This document shows, piece by piece, positions 25,187-36,043 of a stretch of DNA of 60,000 nucleotides. The stretch is from Zygnema cylindricum (taxonomy: Eukaryota; Streptophyta; Zygnematophyceae; Zygnematales; Zygnemataceae), in assembly GCA_037447655.1 (NCBI GenBank), contig JBBHKE010000834.1, positions 396,499-456,498 on the forward strand, given 5' to 3'. The number at the start of each line of letters is the position of its first letter. Positions within the stretch are counted from its first letter, which is position 1. Below the pieces are notes generated by a model. It searched no databases. It saw only the letters and a list, made by a program, of their open reading frames with translations, and was not told the DNA's origin. Position numbers and translations under genes: made by a program.

Positions 25187-25888
25187 GAGCGTTGTTCCAT
25201 TAGGCGGTCTCAGTCGTCAAAAAGTCATTTACTGAAACCATGGTTCCACTGTGTCGGGTCAGTAACCGACATTTTATTTGCGTGGCGAACTTTTATTGGT
25301 CCACGTAATAAATGAATACGATTCTAGAAATCTTCAAAGAATCTATGACAACAAATTGCGACCACATATTTGTAACCAGCGAAGGTAAAAGTGACTCGTA
25401 CAACGTATTGAATAAAATCTGTACGACCGTACGAAACTTAAGATTTGTAAAAGCGTACGAAAATGTCAGAATGGTTAGTGGATGGCAACAGACGCGTGAA
25501 ACAATATCCTCCGTCAAAGATTTTCTTGCGGCTTCCGGTGGCCTCGCTTCCTCCGTGGCGGAAGGCACATGTCATATGCGACATGTACCCACCTGGTCGC
25601 GCGGTCGTCGTGGATATTTTTTCACTTTTCCACGAGGCACGATGCTATTCGTTCAGGCGCTAAGAATTGACCTACTCCGGGTCACTTGTCGCGAACTGAA
25701 AGTGTCAGACGATGGCGAATCCGATTATGCATCTGACGGTCCACGTTTACGCCCATAAACGTGGAGAATCAAATCCCTCATTCAGTAGGCTTGTTTTTCT
25801 GACATTTTATTTATTTTGGTACGGCACTGTACGAAACAGTACGGCTTTCAGTAAACAAAGGCATTTTTCCCCTAATGGAACCTTGCCC
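25187..25888. mobile_element. Harbinger-like non-autonomous element with TAA target duplication
   Basis: 702 bp flanked by TAA on both sides (25184-25186 and 25889-25891). Imperfect inverted ends share TTCCATTAG, and the ends resemble those of the 3.16-kb element at 41898. The 3-bp TWA-type duplication fits PIF/Harbinger. An internal 148-residue frame is shared only as diverged DNA with 44.7 kb, so it is probably not a gene. Confidence 0.7.
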
Positions 25889-27850
25889 TAATATTTTTAA
25901 ATTTTCAAAATGTGAACAGTAACCTACGTGGCACCAATCATAATTTCGAAAGGTTGTTTATTGGCCCCACAAAATGGAGCAGACTGCCAGTAAACCCTGT
26001 CATTACACGTTTCCGTTTATTTGACGTTTATTTGGACCGCCTAATTGAATCGAGGCATAACGGCAAAATGGTACGAATGCAGTCAAATTTTGCGACAGGG
26101 TCGAAAATTTCGTTGTAGTCAATGCCTTTATTTTGCAAATAACATTTTGCCACGAGGCGCGCTAATTTACGTTATACAAATCCATCGGCGACACACTGAA
26201 AACTTGAAGACCCACGTGGAAACCAATGGCCCGCCGATTCGGCGGAGCCTGTACCAAAGAACCATAAGTATTATTTTTCATTAATTCCTCGTACTCTTAA
26301 GTAGCGAAAAGGCGCCACTTGTCGACAGCCGGTCGTTTCAAGGAGAAATTTTAATGTGGGAGTATCTTTGACGTCAGCAAGGTTGGCGTGGGCGAGATTT
26401 CAGTACAGTATCACGAATATTACAAGTGGGTCTGAGAGTGACCGTACTTTGGCGTCCAGCCGGCGGCGTCAAAGGTGTCACAATAGCAATAACTACTGCC
26501 ACGTGTCGGTGAAGGGCGACGACAGCATAAATATTTAACGGATTTTGTGGCGAAAGGCCGGAATCCCCAGCCGACGGAATAGAATCTTGGAGGGCGTCGG
26601 GATTGGCGGATAAATACGGCATGATGTAGAAAACCCTAACTAGAGCTGGAAAATTATGTCGGGAGAGGCAGTATCTGCAATAGAAATGGGCAACCGATAA
26701 GGGAATGGGAGATAGTTCGTAAGTAAGGGTTTTCTCTGTCGTTTTCCTGTAAAACTTAGCGTCGTACTGCCTAAGTTCCAACCGTACGAAGGAATCGCAA
26801 ATTTGTAGAGTACAATTTGCGTCACCCTCGAACTTAGGATGTACGAAAAATTGTCGTCTTGTGTTTTTCGACCTACTTCGACGACAAAAAACGTCATCTT
26901 CAACCTTATCTTTAAAACACATACGCGATGTGTTTTAAAACTAGGGATTTTACATAAACAAATAGGAACACATATTCGCACGTGTCGTAATTTTCAAATA
27001 TTTCACACGATTTTCAAAGACAAAGGAAAGTACGGAAGCCGCTATGTTTTGTCCGTTTGCATTTAATACGACAAAAAAAATTACACAATTTGTTTGGTTT
27101 TATCCGTTTTCGCCCAGTACGGATTTTTTGTTTGCAGGGGTCTCGAAATTCCGATGCCATTTCACGTCGACCGGACAGGAGACGCAAAGGCAAAGCGCAA
27201 CTTCTTCAACCGTGAAACGGTACAGGGTGGAAGGCGGTACGTCTACAATGTCACGGTAAGACATGCGACGTCACACAAGCAGTTCCAAAAAATAACGTCC
27301 GACAACACAGATTGTAGACCTTGACAACCGTCAAAGGTATTGTCGACGTATACAATCGTCACAAACGTAACTTACGATACGTTCTTACACATAGGGACAC
27401 TTTGAAAAGCGGGTCCGACGGATCCGCGCTAAAATACAAAGTAAGTTCGCTAAGTTACAAGTACATGGGGACATACCCTAAGGCAATGGGAGATAGTTCG
27501 TAGGTTTACGCCCTAGAATTCATTAAGCGGTCGTCGTAAACCATAGTTCAAAAGTAGGCGTTTTTATGGTAGGCCTTTGGTAGGCGCACAAAACTTGGCA
27601 CTAAACTCGCGTAGAGTAGGCATACTGTATGTGTGTGCGCTGTGGACACTCTTGTACGAACATACGAATCTGACGTATGATCATAGTTCAGCGCACCCCG
27701 ACGGACGAAATTTTTTAGCGAACTAAAACACGCGGACGTTCAAAATTGCAGACGCTAATATGACAGATAGTCCTTTCGTAAGTTGTGTTATGGGCTTTTC
27801 ATGTGATCTTCTTAGATCGCTACTTTGATCATAGACCGTCCGATCGTCTG

Positions 27851-27852
27851 AA

Positions 27853-27883
<31 letters not shown>

Positions 27884-28490
27884 TCCTCTTCCACTCTCTC
27901 TTCGTTTCTCTCTTTCCCTCCCTCACTCCGTCTTTCCCTCTCTCTTTTTCCCTGTCTATCTCAATCTCTCTCTCCCTCTCAATGTTTTCATTTCTCTCTC
28001 CCTCTCTCTTTCTCTTTCTTTCTCTCTCTACCTGTCTCTCTCCTTCTCTCTATTTTTCTCTTTCTCTCCCTTTACCCCTCTCTCCCACTCTCTATCTCTT
28101 TGTCTCTCCCCTCTTTCTGCCTCTTTTTTTTCTCTCTCTGTGTCTCTTTCCCTCCCACTCTTTCCGTCTCTCTCCTCTTTTCCCTCCCTCTCCCTCTCTC
28201 CCTCTTTCCTTCTTTCCATCTCTCTCTCACTCTCTCCCCCTCTTTCCCTCTCTCCCCTCTCTCTCCCCCTCTCTCTATGTGTCTCTTCTTCCCTCTCTTT
28301 TCCTCTCTGTCTCCCTCTTTCCCTCTCTCTCCTTCTCCCTCTCTCGCTCACTCTCCCCTTACTCCCTCCTGTCTCCCTCTCTTCCTCTCCCTGTCCGCCT
28401 CTCCCAATTTCCCTCTCTCTCTATCTCCCTCTCTCTCCCTCGCTCTCCATCTGTCCCTCTCCCCCTCGCTCCTTCTCTCTCCCTTTTTAT
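27851..28490 (+). repeat. Long CT-rich microsatellite (about 640 bp) upstream of the first LysM copy
   Basis: Almost pure C/T with TCTCTC and CCCTCT units. A 375-residue Leu/Ser/Pro frame and Arg/Glu frames on the other strand are artefacts. A homologous but much shorter tract (36850-36960) lies at the same place upstream of the LysM copy at 37026. Confidence 0.95.
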
Positions 28491-28540
28491 TTTCATTTAT
28501 TCATTCATTAAATAGCCAGTTCCTTAACTTGTTTGTATAC

Positions 28541-28600
28541 AGGATTTGTTCGGATTATGCGGATCTCCATCCACGCTATTATTTGTATATTCCGTTTCTA
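28541..28600 (+). pseudogene. Duplicated fragment of the LysM-gene first visible exon
   Basis: After a TATACAG acceptor the sequence repeats the start of the exon at 28704 (DLFGLCGSPST), then diverges into a stop. It lies 160 bases upstream of the intact exon. Confidence 0.75.
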
Positions 28601-28703
28601 AACAGTCTAATAATTTTCTTTTTAACTGATTCAGTGACTTATTTCTGTTTCCTTTTTATTCCTTTTTTTTATATTGATTTAATGTATTTGTTTATATGTA
28701 CAG

Positions 28704-30191
28704 GATTTGTTGGGACTATGCGGATCACCATCCACAGTAAATTTGGTACCGGAAGGAACCCGAGTGAAAATATTTTCCTCGGATTCGTCGGATTCCGTTC
28801 CGTGTTCTGTTATTTATACCACAATAGAGGTGAGCAGCTAAATATGAATAATGAACCTTTTTTTTATGTAAATATCTCATTTTATCCCTCTGCTATGAAA
28901 TTTCATTCTTAAAAACAAATAAATGAGTTACAATTTATCATATAGTTTCTTAACAGTTGGACATCGATAAAAACATCCTTTTTTGTCATGGTAAATCTAA
29001 CTTTGATGTCATCTCGTATATGAACTTTAAATTTTTTTACGCTTTCCGTAAATACATTCTGTAAAAACATTTTGTAAATACATCCCGTAAAAACTTATTT
29101 CTTGTAAATCATTTATAGAAACAGTAACAAAAATATTTTGCCCTCATCACGCATTAGTTTACTCTATTCATTTAGTTATTTATTATTGTTTTTTTCTTTT
29201 GCAGGGAGACACTTGCAATAAAATTATTTCTACTTTTTCGGATCCTTCGACTTTTTTCGATTTGCAAACTTTACAAAAAATGAATTCCGAGATTCGATTA
29301 AATTGCTCCGATCCTAATACCCCTTTAGACCCTCAGAAGGTGGTAAGTGATTGGACTTTATATTGATTCAATCAACGATTTTAATAAAATCAATAATTAT
29401 ACTTCAAGAGTTTTACTCTCTTATTTAACCAAACTTTGTGCTTTTTTCGGAATTCTTACCCTGTCTATGTTTCAGAAAATTGATCAATAGAGTTATTTAT
29501 TTACCGTCGTTCGTTATTATTTTTATCGACACAGTTATGTATTTACTGTCCCCTCCTTCCCTCCCTCCTCCATTCCTCCTTCCTCCCCTTTTTTTTTTTT
29601 GTAGATTTGTGTACAACGGAATTTTGAACCGAAAGAATTTATTTTGGAGGAAAACTATTCGGTGAAAGAAGGAGAGGAAGGGTGTGAATATCTTTACAAA
29701 AATAAATTTTCGGCTCTCGACTTTTTTTATCTTAATCCCGGAATAAATTGCGGCAATATCGTTCCCGGAAATGTGGTATATTTTCTTTTCCTTTTTTTTT
29801 TTTACATAACATTCTCATTGCGTTTTTATATTTCTTTTTTTTCTTATTTACGAGTGGTTGTTTCCCAAAAATTTAAATTGCATTTCCGCAAGTAGTTCAT
29901 AATCAGCTTTTTTTTTTTTTATGTTTTTATGGAACATTATGCTAATGGCCCAGTTTTTTTTTTCTTTTTATCATTTTTGGGCAGGTTCGCATACGACAAA
30001 ATGCGATAATCATATGCAAACAAAATTGTGTCAAAAAATTGATACTCCCAGTAACAACTTCCTGTTCTGCTGTTAAATATAGTTATTTTAAGAATAATGC
30101 CACTTTATTTTGTCTTTACGACGCACTTTCTTATAACGCATGTCAAGCTTCAACTACTTTATCTAAAGGAAAGATCATTTGTTATCCGTAA
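28704..30191 (+). CDS. Two-LysM protein with six-cysteine C-terminal module, copy 1 (5'-partial)
   Basis: LysM modules bind N-acetylglucosamine polymers such as chitin and peptidoglycan. Exons: 28704-28829, 29205-29342, 29605-29775 and 29985-30191, all joining in phase 0 (213 residues). LysM 1 crosses exons 1-3: IYTTIEGDTCNKI ... QKVICVQ. LysM 2 is in exon 3: NYSVKEGEEGCEYLYKNKF, DFFYLNPGINCGNIVPGNV. Exon 4 is a 68-residue tail with six cysteines ending KGKIICYP, which I do not recognise. No start codon or signal peptide was found; a short upstream exon is expected because the first exon has a good TACAG acceptor. Paired cysteines and the domain type suggest a secreted protein, which is inference. 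The copies at 32122 and 37026 are paralogues. Confidence 0.75.
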
Positions 30192-32121
30192 TTATCGAAA
30201 AGATTTTGTCGAACGCTAAACTTTGAGGAAAAACTGTTGTGCTTTTTACTAAAAAGAAAATACGAAAGAAAGAAAAATAAACTAAATGGTCAAAAATCAA
30301 TAGTTGGGAAAGTATCTCTTTTTGTTTTTCACTTTTCCAAATATATAAAAAACAAAATGAGGAAAAATGTTGTGGATTTTATGGAAGGGTCTTTGATTTT
30401 TCCACTAGTCTACATTAATTTAAGTCTATTACAAGCTGAAAGTTTTATAAGCTTTTTCGTCGAGTTTCATGTACGAATTATTGATATATAGTTACATATG
30501 TATAAAAATGTACTGTAATTTATGGTTATCGAATTAAAAAAAATCATCTTTTGTCGTTGTACACGTGAAAGAAAAAGGTTATTATTAATGTTTTTCTGCT
30601 TGAATTGTTAAGGTTTTGCTGGTTATTTTGTTAGCTTCAAGTTTTTTTTTTTTCGTCATGTTCTACTTTTTATTTGACATTGCTAATTGTTGATCTCATT
30701 TTGTCGCTATTAGTACCTATTGTTGATATTTGACGTTATCCTTTTTGTAATTTGATTTTATCTTTCTTTAATACAAGTTGTTATTATCTATTTTTATCCT
30801 TACTCCATGCATCATCGACATAGATTTTTGGTATCGTTTCAATAATTCAGAGTTTTGTTGCATATTCCATAGTTATCAACATACATTAATGTTGAAGTAC
30901 AATTTCAGTTGTGTAACTGATGATACGAATTTTGCATAGTTGTAATTTAGTGCGCATGTTATTTTCAGTGCAGTACTATTGTTACGAGTGTGTTTAGCGT
31001 TGATTCGTGTAAATGTGTTTTAGTGTACAAATACTGGTGTTGTGTATCGGTAAAAAATTTATCGCGATAACTCCGTTACCGATAGTTATCGGTTATCGAA
31101 CGGTCAGAGGTCCCGATATATCGGTCCGTGTTGTAGGTCATGGGCACTCCGACTTGATTGTGATCCACTAGCACTCGGCGTCACACTCGCACCAGCTGGT
31201 ATATTCGTCGTGCGGAGGAGCACTTGGGCCCGTAGGGACTGAGCCACCAGTAGACATGACAACAGAAGTAAACCCAAAGAGAAATGCCTAGTAAACTAGA
31301 TCTATAGTGTAAGATATGTAACTCCAAATGAAAAAGGTCTTTTAACCAGACAAACATATACCACAGCCAAATCAAGGACAATAGAACATAACACAACTTA
31401 AAGTGCACTTAATGCTCTCATTTCCTTAACTCTGTGTAGAATGTACATTCTGTGTCAACCTGATTGTTCCTAATTGAACTAAATACTCAAAAGATCTAGA
31501 AAACATCTAAAACGTATGTACAGGGTCCACTTGAAAATCTACTGACAAAAATCTAAGTACTTGGACCAGAATTGTCTAGTAACAATATCTACACCCTAAA
31601 TATACGTGAGATATTTATCACGTCTACATTCATAGGCGGTCGTACACACTAATTTACTCAAAGATAACTACTCGAGTAGATACTAAAAATCCACACTAAA
31701 TATAGTTAATAATGAATAGTTGGTGGTCCAAAATATTCTAAGTCCTAGACTCTAATTTCTAAGACTTACAAAACTTCATACTCCCTCTCCCTCCCCTCCC
31801 TCCCTCCCTCCTTCCCTCCTCCATTCACCCCTTTATCCCTCTTCCCTCCCTCCTCCTCCTCCTCCCCACTCCCCCTCCTCCCTCCCTCCCTCCTCCATCC
31901 ACTCTCCTTCTTCATTCCTCCTATCCTTCCCTCATTCCCTCCATCTCCCTCCATCTATTTCCTCATCCTCATTCCCATTTCACCATTTTGATAGTTGTTT
32001 CTTGAAAATTTAAATCCATTCCATTCCACTTGATTCATAACCAGCTTTTATTTTTTATTCCTAATGAATTTTTATGGAACATTAACTAATGCGCCCCCCC
32101 TCTTTTGTTTTTTTTTTTCTG
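30192..32121. other. Spacer between LysM copy 1 and the copy-3 fragment
   Basis: The first 600 bases are 3' flank shared by all three LysM copies. A GTGTATCGG/ATCG palindromic remnant lies near 31038-31130 and a CCCTCC tract at 31779-31960. The stretch just before 32122 matches the last intron of the LysM genes. No other gene seen. Confidence 0.6.
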
Positions 32122-32328
32122 GTTCGCAAACAAAATGTGGTACTCACATGCGGACAAATTTGTACTAAAAAAAAAACGACACTCTTAACGGCGACTCCTT
32201 GCACTTCTGTTAAAATAAATTATTATAAGAGTAATAATACTTTATTTTGTCTAAACGACAAACTTTCTTATGACCAATGTCAAAAATCAGATGCTTTACC
32301 AAAAGGAAAGATCATCTGTTACCCTTAA
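32122..32328 (+). pseudogene. LysM-gene copy 3: last exon only
   Basis: Encodes a 68-residue tail aligned with the final exons of the two fuller copies (LTCGQICTKKKTTLL ... LPKGKIICYP, stop at 32326). All six cysteines are kept and the length is the same 207 bases. The expected AG acceptor reads TG, and exons 1-3 are absent, although part of the preceding intron is recognisable. It is a truncated relic whose frame remains open. Confidence 0.8.
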
Positions 32329-32479
32329 AATAGAAAAGATTTTGTCAAACTTTAAAATTTGAGGAGAAATTGTTCAGGTTTTAGTAAATAAAAAATAAGA
32401 AAGAAAGAAAAAATGTACTTTATAGTTGTTAGATTTCCTAGAAATTCGGGATTCGGCATGTCCCACACTTGGGAAAATT

Positions 32480-32550
32480 GAGCCGGCCACGGTTCGAACC
32501 TGGGACCTTTCACTTCACCTGCGAACGCACTACCACTATGCCACCAACTC
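32480..32550 (-). other. tRNA-like cloverleaf in TRIM LTR (copy 1)
   Basis: 71 nt that fold with canonical arm lengths: acceptor GAGTTGG/CCGGCTC (7 bp), D arm GCAT/GTGC, anticodon arm TTCGC/GTGAA with 7-base loop AGGTGAA, 5-base variable loop, and T arm CCAGG/CGTGG with loop TTCGAAC (one G-G mismatch). The A box TGGCATAGTGGTAG and B box GGTTCGAACC are near consensus. A T run (ATTTT) follows at once. U33 is replaced by G, so it is not a normal decoding tRNA. Confidence 0.75.
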
Positions 32551-32755
32551 GATGGCGGGTCCGTACCCATTTATTACGGGCGGCTCGATTATGGATATTC
32601 CATATTCTACCCCGTATTGGATCTGTTTCACGTGCCAATCCAACACCCCCCCTCACGGGAAAGCCGGTCAAACCATCCGCAATCCCGCTGACTCCGATAC
32701 CATGTTAGATTTCCTAGAAATCCGGGATAAAGCATGTCCCACAGTTGGGAAAATT

Positions 32756-32826
32756 GAGCCGGCCACGGTTCGAACCTGGGACCTTTCACTTCAGCTGCGA
32801 ACGCACTACCACTGTGCCACCAGCTC
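32756..32826 (-). other. tRNA-like cloverleaf in TRIM LTR (copy 2)
   Basis: Same 71-nt architecture as the other LTR. Differences keep or improve pairing: acceptor GAGCTGG (T-G becomes C-G) and D stem GCAC/GTGC (T-G becomes C-G). The loop is AGCTGAA, so the nominal anticodon changes from GTG to CTG. G again replaces U33. It is followed by ATTTT. Confidence 0.75.
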
Positions 32827-32893
32827 GATGGCAGGTCCGTACCTATTTATTACGGGCGGCTCGAGTATGGATATTCCATATTCTACCTCGTAT

Positions 32894-35008
32894 GTCTACA
32901 TTATTTTAAGTATATTACAAGCTGAAATTTTATAAGCTTTTTCGTTTAGTTTCATGTATGAATCGTTGGCATATAGTTATATGCATAATGTTGTGCCATA
33001 ACTTATGATTATTGAATTAAGAAAATTTCATGTTTTATCGATGTGCATGTGGAAAAAAAATTGTTTGTTTTTTTTCTGCTAGAATTGTTAAAGTTTTGCT
33101 GGTTATTTTGTTGTCCGTATGGTTTTTTTTTCTGTCATGTTTTTGCTACTCGTTCTACTTTTAGTTTGACATTATTAATTGTTAATTTCATTTTTGTCGC
33201 TAACAATACTTGTCGTTGATATTTGTCGTTATCGATTTGGTTATTTCTTTTATCTTTCCTCATTACAACTTGCTCATTATATTTTTTTTTGCCTTATTCC
33301 ATGCATCATCGACATAATTTTCTGGTATAGTTCTCAATACTTCAAATTTTTATTTCATTTGTTATCTGTTGTATTAGAATTAGGAAATTGGTACTTTTTT
33401 ACCTCCACTCTTTTCACTCTTTTTTGGTTGAGGATACTCTCGTTCTTGCTATCGTTGTCTCTCTGTTTCCGACGGTGTCTTCCCTTTCTAATGGTACATT
33501 TCAGAGGAGTCATGTCTTATTTCTCCTTTTGCTTTAGCGTATTTTCCGGTTCTCTCTACCCTTGTTACGAAACCAATGTTGCATGTCCAAAAATGATTTT
33601 TATGAGGTTGTCCAACATAAAATTTCCCAACGCCGTGTCGGCACTTGGCACTATTGCACATGTTTTGTGGTTTCTTTTTACTGTAAAGTCAAAATCGGTT
33701 AAAGCATTTTGAAAATACTTCAATATTGAAAAATAATGAATTAATGCACATATTCATTATTTCTTGGGCCTTTCATGCGTGAGTTCTATGTGAATTAGAA
33801 ACTAAGGTTAATTCATCCTAAAGAGGACTTTTAGTACTTTAGTCTTGTGTAGTTTCATTTCACGTCGTTCTTTCATTTGAGTTATAAAGTTCACTATGGT
33901 GCCTCACAAATTAGTGTATTTCCCCATGGAATTGTAACTTAGCGAACTTAGTTTGTATTGCAAGGAGGATTCTCTGTACATGGCTTTCAATTGTCCCGAT
34001 ACGTAACAACGAAATTTTTAATTAAAGTTGTGACGGTTGTATACGTCGACAACGCCCATGACAATTGTTAGCATCTACAATCTATCATTGACATACCCTA
34101 TTTTTTGGAACGTTATGGTACGTCACATGCCTTTGTTTGACATGGTAGACGTACTACCTTCCGGCTTGTGTTGTTCGATTGTGAAAGAGATACTTTTACG
34201 TTTGCTGATCGTGTAGGACGCCATGAAAGGACAAGGAGTTTTTGAGGCTCCCTCCAAAATAAAATAAAAAACGGTTTTTTTTGTTTTCTTTTTTTGGTCG
34301 CGTTTGTTGAGATCTTCCCAGCGTGATTTGGTTCGCGCATGTGTTGTCGCCATAAACATTGTTCCTACCTCTACTGGTGCCGCCAAATTTGTGTTGTTGG
34401 TCTTTTTTTTGAGAAGGAAGGAGAGGCAAGGTGAGAGTGGCAGTGGATGCGAGTTGTAGTGGCTCCATCACAGATTTTTCACCTTTCCGTGAAATGGCAT
34501 TGAAACCTTCAAACCCCTACAGAAAAAATTATGTGTTGGATACAAACAAACAAAAAAATAACCAGGTTATCCTCCTCGTTGAAAACTTATGATTTTTTTT
34601 GACGCATGCGAATGTGTTTTCCTATTTGTGGAGCGGTGTTACTCTATCCTAATACACATCTCCGATCTGTTTTAAGATAATGTTTGAAGATTGTGGTCGT
34701 GTGTCGAAAAACACAAGACGATAACTGGTGGTACATTCTAAGTCTGAAGACGACGCAAATTATACTCTGTATTTTTTCAATTTCTTCGTAGCATTGTAAA
34801 GACAACATGTGCCTACAATGTGGAGTTCACAAAGCTCTTGTCGGAGTAATTTGGTGAGGAAGTGGTTATGTCCATCTGGTCGTCGCAGTTTTGTTAAACG
34901 TAACAATTGGCCGGCCGTGTGAATTGCTGATTTCTTATGACGGTCGACATCCACAAGCGCGGCAAAATTTAACTGGTCGATTACACTTTTTCGCAAGTCA
35001 AAGGTACA
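32894..35008. other. LysM 3' flank and repeat-derived sequence
   Basis: From 32894 to about 33330 the 3' flank shared with the other LysM copies resumes. Near 33535-33620 a short stretch resembles the retroelement tails at 46.2 and 48.0 kb. From 34020 the sequence matches, inverted or direct, repeats at 24.1-27.3 kb. No gene recognised. Confidence 0.55.
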
Positions 35009-35225
35009 CACCGTGAATCGCTATTAGCGCCAATGTTTTTTTTGCCATTTAAAACATATTTTCTCCGTACACACATGTAGGATTTTCAATTTGAGACCGC
35101 CAATCGGAAGCCGAGAATGTTTCCTTTCAACCGGAACCGTCAGATCCAGAACCCGACAAGTGTGTACGGAGAAAATATGGTTTAAGTGGCGAAAAAAACA
35201 TTGACGCTGATAGCGATTCACGGTG
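35009..35225. mobile_element. Palindromic MITE (CACCGTGAATCGCTATTAG ends)
   Basis: 217 bp with long inverted arms: left CACCGTGAATCGCTATTAGCG, right CGCTGATAGCGATTCACGGTG, and internal TATTTTCTCCGTACACA/TGTGTACGGAGAAAATA. TACA lies on both sides. It interrupts a repeat whose uninterrupted version is near 24260-24290. Confidence 0.85.
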
Positions 35226-35305
35226 TACAGTATTCAATGGATTGACCGTTCAAATCACGACTCAACGGCACACTGTGTATCGCTATTCGTGTTAACACTT
35301 AACAG

Positions 35306-35934
35306 CAGAGGTCGCAAAAGTCAAAATTTTGCATAACTCAAATCGACCTTTTTTTTTTTTGAAAATCTGAGTAACCGACGGCCGACCGGGTTATGTCACG
35401 CTCCAAAATTGTTAACCGTTAACCGACCGACGTTTACGAAAATAAAAGTTAACCGAAGCTCGATTTCTCGCGACTAACTGTGCCCGCCCGTTACCGAAAA
35501 AGTACAAAATTAACTAATGTACAACGTATGAATAAGCCAATAATTACGATTTGTCGCGTTCCCTTAGATTTGCAAAATAAATAGTGTTTACTAACGTGTC
35601 AGATTTGCGACGCTTTGTCGCGTTCCCTAAGATTTGCGAAATGAATAGTGTTACTACCGTGTCAGATTTGCGACGCTAATCATGATGTCACGTACTTCCA
35701 CGATACTAAAGAGTACAAAGTACAATAATGTAGGATTGTATGGACAGTACAAATTTTTCCTTTTTTTTGGTTTTTTGGTTTACCGACCGTAACCGAGCGT
35801 TTTTTTTTTTCTGGTGAATCAACCGACCGCAATCGCCCGACCCTCAAAATTTGGCAACCGAATCCGTTCCGGATCTGGCGCGGGCGATCGGTTAACGGTC
35901 GGTCACGGTTTCGGTTGACCGTTTGCGACCTCTG
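35306..35934. mobile_element. hAT-type non-autonomous element with perfect 8-bp target duplication
   Basis: Termini CAGAGGTCGCAAA and TTTGCGACCTCTG form a 13-bp inverted repeat. The flanks are identical 8-mers, CTTAACAG (35298-35305 and 35935-35942). 629 bp, no transposase frame. The CAGRG-type end plus 8-bp duplication is diagnostic of hAT. Confidence 0.92.
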
Positions 35935-35947
35935 CTTAACAGTCTAG

Positions 35948-36035
35948 TGTTGGGTATCAAGGGCCCCATGCCGATATTCCCATTGATATACTAGGATATA
36001 AATTATCGCGATATGATTCTACCCGATACCCAACA
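35948..36035. mobile_element. Small palindromic element TGTTGGGTATC...GATACCCAACA
   Basis: 88 bp with 11-bp inverted ends, GATATA/TATC words inside and TA near both edges. A similar right end occurs at 8312-8325, so it is a dispersed family. Confidence 0.65.
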
Positions 36036-36043
36036 GTACACTA

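Larger units (their letters stand above)
23640..27850. other. Transposon-derived region
   Basis: Dense in CGTACG and GTACGG words, with segments repeated at 18.5, 34.1-35.0 and 42-45 kb, partly inverted. The 34.12-34.17 kb and 34.7 kb segments are reverse-complement matches to about 27.2 and 26.85 kb. Two delimited elements (24393-24987 and 25187-25888) are listed separately. Open frames of up to 182 residues exist but show no family signature. Confidence 0.6.
32427..32893 (-). mobile_element. TRIM retrotransposon with tRNA-like sequence in each LTR
   Basis: Two direct repeats begin TGTTAGATTTCCTAG (32427 and 32703, 276 bases apart). On the minus strand each full LTR runs TGTTGG ... CTAACA. 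The LTR at 32427-32645 is 219 bp and complete; the one at 32703-32893 lacks about 28 bases of its 5' end. The 57-bp interior (32646-32702) begins, on the minus strand, with TGGTATCGGAGTCAG, close to the tRNA-iMet primer-binding motif TGGTATCAGAGC. It ends with the purine run GTGAGGGGGGG, directly before the LTR. No coding capacity. It sits in the 3' flank of LysM copy 3, where it replaces about 100 bases of shared flank. Confidence 0.8.

Noticed and set aside
25312-25758. 148-residue open frame
   Set aside because: Lies wholly inside a TAA-flanked non-autonomous element; the related DNA at 44.7 kb does not keep the frame.
26374-26922. 182-residue minus-strand frame
   Set aside because: No recognisable motif and located in transposon-derived sequence that recurs, inverted, near 34.7 kb.
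28028-28351. Arg/Glu-rich frame on the minus strand
   Set aside because: The complement of the same CT tract; no codon structure.
27785-28912. 375-residue open frame
   Set aside because: Read through the CT microsatellite; Leu/Ser/Pro-only composition. It overlaps the LysM exon 1 in the wrong frame.
32480-32826. Two ordinary tRNA genes
   Set aside because: Loops lack U33, nominal anticodons differ between copies, the T stem has a mismatch, and both lie at the same place inside LTR-like direct repeats.
32427-32893. Simple tandem tRNA-derived SINEs
   Set aside because: A primer-binding motif, a purine tract and TGTT...AACA ends between and around the repeats fit a TRIM better, though a SINE captured by it remains possible as the origin.
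33179-33712. 177-residue Phe/Leu-rich frame
   Set aside because: AT-rich, overlaps the 3' flank shared by the LysM duplicates, and no family signature.
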